Assembly (NCBI RefSeq): GCF_004365705.1
Contig: NZ_SOBN01000001.1
Location: forward strand, 3,458,001 to 3,522,000
DNA: 64,000 nt
DNA from: Streptomyces sp. 846.5
GTDB taxonomy: Bacteria; Actinomycetota; Actinomycetes; Streptomycetales; Streptomycetaceae
Reading direction: 5' to 3'
Part shown: piece after piece, positions 43,148 to 51,297 of the stretch
How positions within the stretch are numbered: the first letter of the stretch is position 1
Layout: every line of letters starts with the position of its first letter
Translations under genes and position numbers: made by a program
The notes under the pieces: model-generated
The model's input: only the letters and a program-made list of their open reading frames with translations
What the model was told of the DNA's origin: nothing
Databases searched by the model: none

Positions 43148-44527
43148 TCAAGCCGCGACCTCCGCCAGCGACCTCGCCTGGAACTCCCGTACCACGCGCT
43201 GCTCGCGGAAGGGCTCCAGCCTGCGCCGGAAGTCGTCGAGGTACTCCGCGCCGCGAGCCGAACGCAGTCCGGAGAGCAAGTCCACGGCGCGCGCGCCGGT
43301 TTCGCACGCCTGCTCCACGTCCTTCAGCTGCAACTGCGCCGTGGCCAGCAGCACCAGGTCCACCGCGCGGCGGCGCACCCGGGTCTCCGGATGGCCGCGC
43401 AGCGCCTCCTCGGCCTTCCGGGCGGACTGCCGGGGCTGCTCCAGATCCCGGTGGCAGTGCGCGAGTTCGTCGGCGAGGTAGGCGCCGTCGAAGTGGCCGA
43501 TCCAGGCCGGGTCCTCGTCGGGACGGCTGTGCTCCATCGCGTCGGTCGCGCGCGCGGCCACCGCGTCGCAGGAGCGGGCGTCGCCGAGCAGTGCGTGCCC
43601 GCGGGCCTCGGCAACGTAGAACATCGCCATCGCGGTGGGCGTGGCCGCGCCCCGCGCGCCCTCCTGGGCGGCGCGGGCGAGTTGGGAGATCTCCCGGGGG
43701 TTGCCCAGGGTGGCCGCCAGATGGCTCATCGAGGCCGCCAGGACGTATCCCCCGTAGGCCCGGTCCCCGGCCGCCTGGGCCAGCCGCAGCGCCTGGATGT
43801 AGTACCGCTGGGCCAGGCCCGGCTGGCCGGTGTCGATGGCCATGTAGCCGGCCAGCTCGGTGAGTCGGGCCACGGCGGCGAACAGCGCCCGTCCGGTCTC
43901 CTCCCGGTAGGAGCCGGAGAGCAGGCCGGAGACCACGCTGTTGAGGTAGTGCACCACGACCGGGCGGACGTGCCCGCTGCCGAACCGGTGGTCCAGCTCC
44001 ACCAGCATCTCGGTGGTCGCCCGCACCGCCTCGACGTCCGCCAGCCCCACCCGGGGACCGCCGTTGCGGGCCACCTGCTCGTCGGGCCGGGTGATCAGCC
44101 AGTCGCGGCTGGGCTCCACCAGGGCCGAGGCGGCGACCGAGGTCCCGATCAGGAAGTCGCGTCGGCCCACGTCGCTGCGCCACAGCTCGCAGACCTGTTC
44201 GACCGCGCCGGAGAGGGTGGCCGAGAAGTGCAGCCCGATGCTGGAGGAGAGGTTGCGGCCGTCCGCCATGCCGATCTCCTCGACGGTGACGGACCGTCCG
44301 AGCTTGCGGCCGATGGCTTCGGCGATCACGGCCGGCGCCTGCCCGCGCGGCTGCTGGCCGCGCAGCCAACGGGCCACCGAGGTCTTGTCGTAGCGGAGGT
44401 CGAGCGCGTGTTCGGCACCGCAGAGGTTCACCCTCCGGGCCAGCCCGGCGTTCGAGCAGCCCGCCTCCTGGATCAACGCCTGGAGTCGTTCGTTGGGCTG
44501 TCGTGCGACCAGTGGTCTGGCGGCCAT
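43148..44527 (-). CDS. NsdA-like regulator with helix-turn-helix and TPR region
   Basis: 459 residues. The N-terminal DNA-binding-like segment is ERLQALIQEAGCSNAGLARRVNLCGAEHALDLRYDKTSVARWLRGQQPRG, followed by GRRDFLIGTSVAASALVEPSRDWL. Then comes a TPR-type helical array (TGQPGLAQRYYIQALRLAQAAGDRAYGGYVLAASMSHLAATLGNP). This is the family of NsdA, known in Streptomyces coelicolor as a negative regulator of differentiation and antibiotic production. Recognition rests on remembered family features, so the symbol is left open. The ATG at 44527 has GGGGAGG 7 nt upstream. It is divergent from the primase-polymerase gene. Confidence 0.84.
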   Translation of the reverse strand: MAARPLVARQPNERLQALIQEAGCSNAGLARRVNLCGAEHALDLRYDKTSVARWLRGQQPRGQAPAVIAEAIGRKLGRSVTVEEIGMADGRNLSSSIGLHFSATLSGAVEQVCELWRSDVGRRDFLIGTSVAASALVEPSRDWLITRPDEQVARNGGPRVGLADVEAVRATTEMLVELDHRFGSGHVRPVVVHYLNSVVSGLLSGSYREETGRALFAAVARLTELAGYMAIDTGQPGLAQRYYIQALRLAQAAGDRAYGGYVLAASMSHLAATLGNPREISQLARAAQEGARGAATPTAMAMFYVAEARGHALLGDARSCDAVAARATDAMEHSRPDEDPAWIGHFDGAYLADELAHCHRDLEQPRQSARKAEEALRGHPETRVRRRAVDLVLLATAQLQLKDVEQACETGARAVDLLSGLRSARGAEYLDDFRRRLEPFREQRVVREFQARSLAEVAA

Positions 44528-44849
44528 GGACGTGCCTCCCCCTCGGGCGTGGTGGTCACCCCGACAGGTCATCAGCATTCCCAGAAAAGGAGCACGTGAA
44601 GCCTGATCGGGCGTCAATCCCTTGCCATGACTACAAGACGCCGACATCAATACGCCATCATGAGGCCGCCACAGCATGGCAATTGAGACATTCCATCCAG
44701 GGTAGCCAGAGGTCTCCCCGGGGGGATACCCGCTACCTGCCCCGGGGCCCCCTGTGCGCCCCGTCCGTGCACCGACGCGCCCCCGTTCGCCGGAAAGCCT
44801 CGATCCACTTTCGTGGCAACGCCCGTAACCCTCCCAGTCCTCGCAAGTT
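44528..44849. promoter_or_regulatory. Divergent control region with spaced inverted repeat
   Basis: 322 bp between the NsdA-like and primase-polymerase genes. The 8-bp arms TTGCCATG (44632-44639) and CATGGCAA (44675-44682) face each other with centres 43 bp apart, close to four helical turns, in a comparatively AT-rich stretch. They could be paired operators; nothing else was recognised. Confidence 0.4.
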
Positions 44850-45575
44850 GTGCACAACGTGGAAGACACCCTGGGAGCTACCCGGCCGACCGCCGTCCGC
44901 CAAGCCGCCGATCAGGACGCCGCCCGCGACCTGCTGATCGAGGCCGCCGTCCGCTACGCGGAGGACCGTCACTGGGAGGTCGCCGCCGGGAGCTGGCTGA
45001 TCGAGGACGAGGGGCCGCTGCGCTGCTCCTGCGGCGATCTCGGCTGCCCCGCCCCCGGCGCGCACCCGACCACCCGCGACTGGGCGCGCAAGGCCAGCGC
45101 GGGCCCCGGCGTGGTCCGGCGCTGGTGGACGGACAACCCGCTGGCCTCGGTGCTGCTGCCGACCGGTCGCGCCTTCGACGCCATCGACGTGCCCGAGATC
45201 GCGGGCTGCCTGGCGCTGGCCCGGATGGAGCGGATGGGCCTGCAGCTCGGCCCGGTGCTGGCCGTCCCCGGCGGCGGCGCGGGGACCGTCGGCCGCGGTC
45301 GGCGGCTGATCTTCCTGGTGCTGCCTGGATCGCTGCCCAAGCTCCCGGACCTGCTGCGCAGGCTCGGCTGGGGACCGGGACGGCTGGACCTGGTGGGCCA
45401 CGGCGAGGGCGACTGGATCGTGGCCCCGCCGACCCGGGTGAGCACCTTCGGCTTCGCCCAGTGGGCCAGGGAGCCCACCACCCTGAACCGCTGGCTCCCC
45501 GAGGCCACCGAGCTGATCAACCCCATCGCCTATGCATGTGGCCGAGAGGCGCCGCTGTCGTCGCCCGTCTCCTGA
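44850..45575 (+). CDS. Bifunctional primase-polymerase (Prim-Pol/AEP) domain protein
   Basis: 241 residues. The archaeo-eukaryotic primase-like fold is suggested by LIEAAVRYAEDRHWEVAAGSWLIE, the zinc-like segment CSCGDLGCPAPGAHP, WWTDNPLASVLLPTGRAFDAIDVP (the D-x-D-like metal site) and LDLVGHGEGDWIVAPPTR. It lacks a helicase domain and is short. In streptomycetes such stand-alone proteins are common next to NsdA-like regulators, so a regulatory rather than replicative role is possible. The GTG at 44850 is used; the GTG at 44859 is an alternative. Not adjacent to phage or plasmid genes. Confidence 0.8.
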   Translation: MHNVEDTLGATRPTAVRQAADQDAARDLLIEAAVRYAEDRHWEVAAGSWLIEDEGPLRCSCGDLGCPAPGAHPTTRDWARKASAGPGVVRRWWTDNPLASVLLPTGRAFDAIDVPEIAGCLALARMERMGLQLGPVLAVPGGGAGTVGRGRRLIFLVLPGSLPKLPDLLRRLGWGPGRLDLVGHGEGDWIVAPPTRVSTFGFAQWAREPTTLNRWLPEATELINPIAYACGREAPLSSPVS

Positions 45576-45950
45576 GCGGTCGTCAGCCGCCGGTATCCCC
45601 CTGTGCCCCCGTGCCTCACCGGTCTCGGGGGCACAGCTCTGTGCGGCCTTCACCCTGATTCCTGACGATTCCTGACGGAATGTCATCACTACCCACGCAG
45701 GCGGGTGAAAAAGCCCCACTTTCGAGTGACAGTGCTCAAGGATTGCGGATTGCTGCCGAGGGGAGGAATGGGGTCGTAAGGATCAACCGTCGGAAGGAGC
45801 CGCCGCAGGAGTCGCAGCGAGTGCGGGGGCACGAGGGGGAGCCCGGAGGGGAAGCCGGGCGGGGGGAACGACGGGGGAGACGGGGGGAGCGGAAGGACCC
45901 GGCGCTCGGGGAAAGAGCCGGGTCCTTCCGTGCTGTTCGGCTTGAGACGA
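45576..45950. other. Intergenic region ending in a strong terminator
   Basis: 375 bp between convergent genes. No gene is supported. The middle (about 45830-45895) is a very G-rich purine tract on the plus strand. The hairpin at 45891-45929 closes the region. Confidence 0.55.
45891..45929. terminator. Bidirectional terminator hairpin
   Basis: Arms GGAAGGACCCGGC (45891-45903) and GCCGGGTCCTTCC (45917-45929) pair perfectly over 13 bp around a 13-nt loop, between the primase-polymerase and iron-regulator genes. Confidence 0.8.
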
Positions 45951-46643
45951 TCAGGCGCGCACGACGAACACATGCGCGGCGATCTCCTTGTCCAGCTCGG
46001 CGGCCTCGCCGCCGCTGCTGACCAGCACCCCACCGGGAGCGTCGGTCACGCTCACCACCGCCCCGGGCTGCACCCCGGCCCGTCGCAGTGTGTACATCAG
46101 CTGCGCGTCGGTCTGGATCGGCTCGCCGATCCGCCGAATCACCACGCTCTTGCCCTCCGAACCCGGCGCCAGCTCGTCCAGGGTGACCAGCGTCTCCGCG
46201 GCGGACTCGTCCGCCGGAATCTCACCCAGCTCCTCCAGCCCGGGAATCGGGTTGCCGTACGGCGACTGGGTGGGGTGCCGCAGCAGTTCCAGCACCCGGC
46301 GCTCCACCGCCTCGCTCATCACATGCTCCCAGCGGCAGGCCTCGGCATGGACCTGCTCCCACTCCAGGCCGATGACGTCCACCAGCAGGCATTCGGCGAT
46401 GCGGTGCTTGCGCATCACCCGTGTCGCCAGCTGCCGACCGCCCTCGGTCAGCTCCAGATGGCGGTCGTCCGCGACCTCCAGCAGGCCGTCGCGCTCCATC
46501 CGCGCCACCGTCTGGCTCACGGTGGGGCCGCTCTGCTCCAGCCGCTCCGCGATCCGGGCGCGCATGGGGACGACGCCCTCCTCCTCGAGTTCGAAGATGG
46601 TGCGCAGGTACATCTCAGTCGTATCGATCAGGTGACCGCTCAT
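45951..46643 (-). CDS. ideR: Iron-dependent DtxR-family repressor (DmdR/IdeR type)
   Basis: 230 residues, the usual IdeR length. The winged helix is MSGHLIDTTEMYLRTIFELEEEGVVPMRARIAERLEQSGPTVSQTVARMERDGLLEV in sequence. The metal-binding and dimerisation part has HAEACRWEHVMSEAVERRVLELL with the site-2 Cys, Glu and His, and NPIPGLEELGE. A C-terminal SH3-like domain is present. With Fe(II) it should repress iron uptake genes. The ATG at 46643 matches family starts. It is divergent from the SIS-domain gene. Streptomyces genomes often have two such paralogues, so this could be DmdR1 or DmdR2. Confidence 0.9.
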   Translation of the reverse strand: MSGHLIDTTEMYLRTIFELEEEGVVPMRARIAERLEQSGPTVSQTVARMERDGLLEVADDRHLELTEGGRQLATRVMRKHRIAECLLVDVIGLEWEQVHAEACRWEHVMSEAVERRVLELLRHPTQSPYGNPIPGLEELGEIPADESAAETLVTLDELAPGSEGKSVVIRRIGEPIQTDAQLMYTLRRAGVQPGAVVSVTDAPGGVLVSSGGEAAELDKEIAAHVFVVRA

Positions 46644-46807
46644 CGCCGCGGGCTCCGTTCCTCGTCGTCCAGCGTCGTCGCAGACCCAATTCTGACGCAT
46701 CCCGCCGACAATCCCGCTGTGCGTCCGTTTGGAGACTGTTGACAGGGCACCGGCGGAGGCGTCAACGTGCCAGCGGATGCCTCCGATCGAAAGCGAGCAC
46801 AGACCCG

Positions 46808-47557
46808 ATGAGCGATCTGGCCGGGCAGTACTTCGACGCCGCCGTCTCCCTGCTGCAGCGGGTCAGGGACGAGGAGGCGGCGGGCATCGAGAGCGCGGCG
46901 CAGGTGCTGGCCGACACGGTGCGGGACGGCGGGCGGATCTTCACCTTCGGCGCCGGACACTCCTCCTTGGCAGCGCAGGACGTGGTCTACCGGGCCGGCG
47001 GGCTGGTCCTGATGAACCTGCTGGACGTGCCCGGGGTCACCGGGGTCAACGTGGTCCCGGCGCATCTGGGCAGCTCGCTGGAGCGGGTCAGCGGACTGGC
47101 CACGGCCACCCTGGACGCGGGTCCGGCCCGGCGCGGCGACCTGCTGTTCGTGATCTCGCTCTCCGGGCGGCAGGTGATGCCGGTGGAGCTGGCCGCGCAC
47201 GCCCGCGAGCGGGGGCTGACTGTGATCGGACTCACATCGCTGGCCTATCCGCAGGCGGTCACCTCACGGCATTCCTCGGGCCACTTCCTCAAGGACGAGT
47301 GCGACATCGTCCTGGACAACAAGATCGCGGTGGGTGACGGCGAGCTCACCGCCGAGGGGGCCGACACCACCTTCGGGCCGGTCTCCACCATCACCACCGT
47401 CGCGCTGATGCAGGCCGTGGTGGCCGTGGCGGTGGGCAAGCTGGCCGCCCAGGGCCTGACCCCGCCGCTGTTCCGCTCCGGCAACGTCGACGGTGGGCTG
47501 GACTGGAACGCCAAGCTGATGGCGGAGCACCGGGACCGGGTGTTCTACACCTTCTGA
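46808..47557 (+). CDS. SIS-domain sugar-phosphate isomerase-like protein
   Basis: 249 residues. Sugar isomerase domain with the phosphate-binding FTFGAGHSSLAAQDVVYRAGGLV, LLFVISLSGRQVMPVELAAHARERGLTVIGLTS and the C-terminal LFRSGNVDGGLDWN. It resembles phosphoheptose- or N-acetylmuramate-6-phosphate-related SIS proteins annotated in actinomycetes as DUF2529-like. The ATG at 46808 is preceded by AAAGCGAG. A DeoR-type regulator lies at 49410-50198, and such regulators often control sugar-phosphate genes, which suggests a link (inference). Confidence 0.85.
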   Translation: MSDLAGQYFDAAVSLLQRVRDEEAAGIESAAQVLADTVRDGGRIFTFGAGHSSLAAQDVVYRAGGLVLMNLLDVPGVTGVNVVPAHLGSSLERVSGLATATLDAGPARRGDLLFVISLSGRQVMPVELAAHARERGLTVIGLTSLAYPQAVTSRHSSGHFLKDECDIVLDNKIAVGDGELTAEGADTTFGPVSTITTVALMQAVVAVAVGKLAAQGLTPPLFRSGNVDGGLDWNAKLMAEHRDRVFYTF

Positions 47558-47563
47558 GGGGCC

Positions 47564-48976
47564 CTACACCTTCTGGCGAGCCCCGGCCAGGTCCACAGCC
47601 GCGGCGACCCGGGCCGCGATGTCCTCGGCGTAGGCGGTGTCGGCGCGGTCGAAGCGCTGGCGCCCGGAGCCGCGGAGGAAGGTGAGCACGCCGACGGTGC
47701 GGCCGCGGCTGCGCAGCGCCGTGCACAGGCCGTGCACGGTGCCGGCCGGCCAGCGCCGCAGCAGGGCCCAGTCCAGCACCGGGCCGGGCCCCTGGGACGG
47801 GGTGGTGGGCACGGTGGGCGCGCCCGAGTCCGAGACGATCACGGTGCCGGCCCGCTCCAGCGCCCGCACCGCCGGGTGCACCTCGCCGTAGCGGGCCGGA
47901 ATGCCGGTCGGCTCCAGGGCCACGGACTGGGCCGGTACGCCGACCGGGGAGACCGCGGCGCGCACCAGGCCGCCGCCTGGGGCGGCCTCGGCAGCGGCGC
48001 CGGGACCGGCAGGACCGGACCCGGTGTCCGGCGGGGCCAGCACGTCCAGCAGCGCGTAGTCGGCGAACCCGGCCAGGACGAAGTCCAGATAGCCGACGGC
48101 GCCCTCCATCGGGTTCTCGCACTCCGCCGCCGCCTGCCCGGCCCGGCGCAGCTGCGTGGCGCGGAACCGCAGCACCGTCCCCTCCTGCTCGGACTGCTCG
48201 TGCAGGGTGACGTCCTCGAAGAACCAGGCCACGCCCAGCGGCACCGGCTCCTCCCCGAGCGGGGAGCCCAGCCGGACGAACTCGCTGCGCCAGCAGCGGC
48301 GCCTGGACGGGTCGGTGCGCAGCGCGGCCCAGAGCTTGACGCCGCTGAGCGGCTTCCCGGTGGCGAGCACATGCTGCAGGGCGGCCTCCAGCTCCTGGAC
48401 GCCGTCGCCCAGCACCTCCCCGAGCGGGTGGCCCAGCAGCGCGGTGCGGTCGCAATCCAGCCAGCGGGCCGCGGACTCGCCCACCGCGGCCGGACGCAGA
48501 TCGGCGTCGACCAGGACCACCCCGGTCGGCGCCTCGTCCATCATCGCCTCGGCGAGGGCCAGTGAGCGTTCCAGCTCGACCTGGGTGCCGGCCTCGGAGA
48601 AGGCGAAGTACAGGCCGAGCGAGCGGCCGTCCGGGGCGTCGACCCGGTGGGCCTGGGCGCGGACCAGGACCCGTCGGCCGTCGCTGGTCAGCAGCGCGAA
48701 CTCGTGCACCCGGGGCGTGGCGGCGGCGCCGAGCAGCTGGCTGCGCACGGCGTCGGCGTCCCCGGGGCGCAGCGCCCAGCCCTCCAGGCCCACCCGGCCG
48801 ACGGCCTCGTCGGCGGTCCAGCCGAGCAGCCTGGCGGCCTCGCGGTTCCAGTGCGTCAGCACGCCGTCGCGGTCCATCGCGGCGAGGCCGACCTCCATGC
48901 CGTCCAGCAGGGCCGACAGCAGCCTGGCATCGGCGTCCAGCGGCGGGGCCGCCGGACCTTGTGCGGGAATGTTCAT
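47564..48976 (-). CDS. PAS-domain sensor protein with GAF-like C-terminus
   Basis: 470 residues, soluble. PAS domain 1 (about 20-130) contains LLDGMEVGLAAMDRDGVLTHWNREAARLLGW; PAS domain 2 (about 140-260) contains MMDEAPTGVVLVDADLRPAAVGESAARWL. The C-terminal part (about 300-470) has SVALEPTGIPARYGEVHPAVRAL and WPAGTVHGLCTALRSRGRTVGVLTFLRG, a GAF-like ligand domain. No kinase, cyclase, phosphatase or HTH output is visible, which is unusual. It ends 6 bp from the SIS gene stop. The ATG at 48976 gives MNIPAQGPAAPP; GGGGGAGG lies about 11 nt upstream. Confidence 0.8.
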   Translation of the reverse strand: MNIPAQGPAAPPLDADARLLSALLDGMEVGLAAMDRDGVLTHWNREAARLLGWTADEAVGRVGLEGWALRPGDADAVRSQLLGAAATPRVHEFALLTSDGRRVLVRAQAHRVDAPDGRSLGLYFAFSEAGTQVELERSLALAEAMMDEAPTGVVLVDADLRPAAVGESAARWLDCDRTALLGHPLGEVLGDGVQELEAALQHVLATGKPLSGVKLWAALRTDPSRRRCWRSEFVRLGSPLGEEPVPLGVAWFFEDVTLHEQSEQEGTVLRFRATQLRRAGQAAAECENPMEGAVGYLDFVLAGFADYALLDVLAPPDTGSGPAGPGAAAEAAPGGGLVRAAVSPVGVPAQSVALEPTGIPARYGEVHPAVRALERAGTVIVSDSGAPTVPTTPSQGPGPVLDWALLRRWPAGTVHGLCTALRSRGRTVGVLTFLRGSGRQRFDRADTAYAEDIAARVAAAVDLAGARQKV

Positions 48977-49132
48977 GATGAAAGGCGCCTCCCCCACCGG
49001 GCTTGGATCGATCCGTTGGGCCAAGCCATTCAACTCGCCTGTCCCGCTGTGTACACAGGTTTCCGCCAAATGTCCCCCGACCGGGAGGATTCGCGCTATT
49101 GGGAAGCTCCGGGGGCCGCGCTCGAAAAGGCG

Positions 49133-49162
49133 TTGCCGCCGCCGCGGGAGCGTGCCTACAGT
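49133..49162 (+). promoter_or_regulatory. Housekeeping-type promoter for a tiny transcript
   Basis: TTGCCG (49133-49138), an 18-nt spacer and TACAGT (49157-49162) form a HrdB-like promoter. A start near 49169 would leave a leader of only about 25 nt before the small ORF at 49195. Confidence 0.55.
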
Positions 49163-49194
49163 GTCGGCACACTGAAAGGAGGTGATCCGAAAGT

Positions 49195-49233
49195 ATGAGT
49201 ACTTCCGGGACTCGTGAGGTGGCTGCTTCCTAG
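49195..49233 (+). CDS. 12-codon small ORF with extended Shine-Dalgarno
   Basis: Encodes MSTSGTREVAAS and ends with TAG. AAAGGAGGTGATC at 49175-49187 complements the 16S rRNA 3' tail over at least 13 nt, far longer than normal. A good promoter precedes it and an 8-bp-stem hairpin follows directly after the stop. The three together make a compact stand-alone unit. It could be a regulatory peptide, a leader for the DeoR regulator gene downstream, or a ribosome-binding decoy. It is not recognised as a known family. Confidence 0.5.
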   Translation: MSTSGTREVAAS

Positions 49234-49235
49234 CA

Positions 49236-49262
49236 GCCCTTACCCGCTGTGCGCGTAAGGGC
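49236..49262 (+). terminator. Hairpin after the small ORF
   Basis: GCCCTTAC and GTAAGGGC pair over 8 bp around an 11-nt loop, starting two bases after the TAG of the small ORF. It could be a terminator or an attenuator. Confidence 0.55.
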
Positions 49263-49409
49263 GGCGGGGCAATTCAGAGCAGTCACCCGGCCCCTGGGCC
49301 CGCCGGCCGTCCTCCGGCGCCTGTTCGCATCCCGCGAGGGAGCAGCAGGAGCAGCCCAGGGGCCGTTCCCATGGGCTTGACCGGGCCCGCATGGGCTTGA
49401 ATAGCCGCT

Positions 49410-50198
49410 ATGGACAAGCACGCCCGACGCACCGCCCTGCTGGAGCTCCTCGGCCGGGCCGAGCGGCTCTCGGTGGAGGAGGCCGCCCAGCACCTCGACG
49501 TCTCCCCGGCGACCATCCGCCGTGACTTCGACGAGCTGGACCAGCAGCAGCTGCTGGTCCGCACCCGGGGCGGGGCCAGGGTCAGCGGGATCACCTACGA
49601 GCTGCCGCTGCGCTACAAGGCGGCCAGCCACGCCGAGGAGAAGCTGCGGATCGCGGCCGCCGCGGCCGCGCTGGTGGAGCTCGGCACCATGGTGGGCGTC
49701 AACGGCGGCACCACCACCACCGAGACCGCCCGGGCCATCGCGCTGCGGCTGGTCCCGCTGGCGCTCCCGGCCGACGCCGAGGCGGTGACCCTGGTGACCA
49801 ACGCCCTGAACATCGCACATGAGCTGACCATCCGCCCCGAGGTGAAGGTCGTCCTCACCGGCGGCGTCGCCCGGGCCCGCTCGTACGAGCTGGTCGGACC
49901 GCTGGCCACCCCGGTGCTGTCCGGGCTGACGCTGGACCTGACCATCCTGGGCGTCAACGGCATCGACGCCGAGGACGGCGCCAGCGCCCGGAACGAGGCC
50001 GAGGCCGGCATCAACAAGCTGCTGGTGGAGCGGGCCCGGCGGGTGGTGGTGGTCGCCGACAGCAGCAAGGTCGGCCGCCGGGCCTTCGCCCGGATCTGTC
50101 CGATCGCCGCCGTGGACGTCCTGGTCACCGACTCCGGCGCGAGCGACGAACAGATCGAGCCGTTCAAGGAGGCCGGCCTGGAGGTCATCCGGGCCTGA
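49410..50198 (+). CDS. DeoR/GlpR-family transcriptional regulator
   Basis: 262 residues. N-terminal helix-turn-helix RRTALLELLGRAERLSVEEAAQHLDVSPATIRRDFDELDQQQLLVRTRGGA, then a sugar-phosphate-binding sensor domain with GTMVGVNGGTTTTETARAI, VTNALNIAHEL, VVLTGGVARARSYELVG and VVVADSSKVGRRAF. Such regulators usually respond to phosphorylated sugars and control their catabolic genes. The nearest candidate target is the SIS-domain gene at 46808. The start at 49410 follows a degenerate repeat of CATGGGCTTGA (about 49371-49400). Confidence 0.9.
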   Translation: MDKHARRTALLELLGRAERLSVEEAAQHLDVSPATIRRDFDELDQQQLLVRTRGGARVSGITYELPLRYKAASHAEEKLRIAAAAAALVELGTMVGVNGGTTTTETARAIALRLVPLALPADAEAVTLVTNALNIAHELTIRPEVKVVLTGGVARARSYELVGPLATPVLSGLTLDLTILGVNGIDAEDGASARNEAEAGINKLLVERARRVVVVADSSKVGRRAFARICPIAAVDVLVTDSGASDEQIEPFKEAGLEVIRA

Positions 50199-50309
50199 CC
50201 TTCGATCAACTCCAGCCGCCTGACCGGAAACTTAGGCGTATACGTGTGCTGCGCCCCACCCCTGGGCACCGTCACACTGGCGAGGACGGTCGAGACAAGG
50301 GGGATGTCG

Positions 50310-51227
50310 ATGGTCCACAAGGATCCACCTGGCCACCGGGAGCGGCAGCTGCTCCCGGAGCCCTTCTGGACGGCCGACCAGGCGTCGCTGCAGGGCCAGG
50401 AGCGCTCCATCCGCTGGTACCGGGGACAGATACTCATGCTGGTGCTGGCCGCCCTGGCCGGCATCACCGACGTCCGGCACAACCACCTCAACTGGCTCCA
50501 GGCCGTCTCCGCCGCCTTCTTCGCCGGGGCCGGCTACTTCTGGTGGCGGCTGGGCCGCGAGAAGCCGCAGTCGCTCTGGTACGAGGGACGCGCCGCCGCC
50601 GAGTCGGTGAAGACCCTGGTCTGGAAGTACGTGGTGCGGGCCTGGCCGTTCGCCGGCGAGGGCGAGTCCCTGGACTCCGACAACGCCTACCTGGAGCAGA
50701 TGAGCGAGGTCTTCGCCGCGTTCCAGAAGAGCCCGGTGATCCCGCCCGGCGCCAAGCCGATGATCACCGACGAGATGCACCGGCTGCGGCAGACCCCGCT
50801 GAGCGTCCGCCGCGACCTCTACCTCCAGGAGCGGATCAGGGCCCAGCGCGTCTGGTACCTGTCCCGGGCCGAACGCTGCGAGAACGCCACCACCACCTGG
50901 CAGCTGGTCTCCACCGGCACCATCATCCTGGCCGTGGTGGTCGCCCTGACCCAGTTCCTGGGCATCCTCGACCTGCACCTGCTCGGGGTCTGCACCACCA
51001 TCGCCGCCGCGGTCACCGCCTGGATCCAGCTCAAGCAGTTCCGCCCGCTGGCCGCCGCCTACCGCCTCGCCGCCAGCGAACTCGACCTGATCGAAGCCCA
51101 GTTGAGCCGCCTCGACCTCACCGCGCGGGACGCAGAGGCGGTCTGGGCCCGGCTCTCCAGCGACGCCGAGGACGCGGTCTCCCGTGAGCACACCATCTGG
51201 CGGGCCAGGCGCGACCGAAGAGTCTGA
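50310..51227 (+). CDS. DUF4231 (SLATT-like) membrane protein, copy 1
   Basis: 305 residues. Two N-terminal spans (ILMLVLAALAGITDV; WLQAVSAAFFAGAGYFWW), a cytoplasmic helical section with LWYEGRAAAESVKTLVWKYVVRAWPF and RDLYLQERIRAQRVWYLSRAERCE, and two more spans (VSTGTIILAVVVALTQFLGIL; LLGVCTTIAAAVTAWIQL), ending in a charged tail. DUF4231 belongs to the SLATT-like group of membrane proteins proposed as pore-forming effectors in nucleotide-dependent conflict systems. The ATG at 50310 is preferred because AGGGGG lies 6 nt upstream; the ATG at 50304 is too close. It is tandem with copy 2 and convergent with the FxsT-like gene. Confidence 0.82.
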   Translation: MVHKDPPGHRERQLLPEPFWTADQASLQGQERSIRWYRGQILMLVLAALAGITDVRHNHLNWLQAVSAAFFAGAGYFWWRLGREKPQSLWYEGRAAAESVKTLVWKYVVRAWPFAGEGESLDSDNAYLEQMSEVFAAFQKSPVIPPGAKPMITDEMHRLRQTPLSVRRDLYLQERIRAQRVWYLSRAERCENATTTWQLVSTGTIILAVVVALTQFLGILDLHLLGVCTTIAAAVTAWIQLKQFRPLAAAYRLAASELDLIEAQLSRLDLTARDAEAVWARLSSDAEDAVSREHTIWRARRDRRV

Positions 51228-51297
51228 CGCACACGTTCGCGTTCTGTACGGCAGCGGGTCCACTGGGCAGACTGATGGAAAGCCTAGGGGGACATGG

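Noticed and set aside
49175-49189. Fragment of the 16S rRNA 3' end on the minus strand
   Set aside because: Similarity stops at the anti-Shine-Dalgarno tail itself; no other rRNA sequence adjoins, so a strong ribosome-binding site is the better reading.
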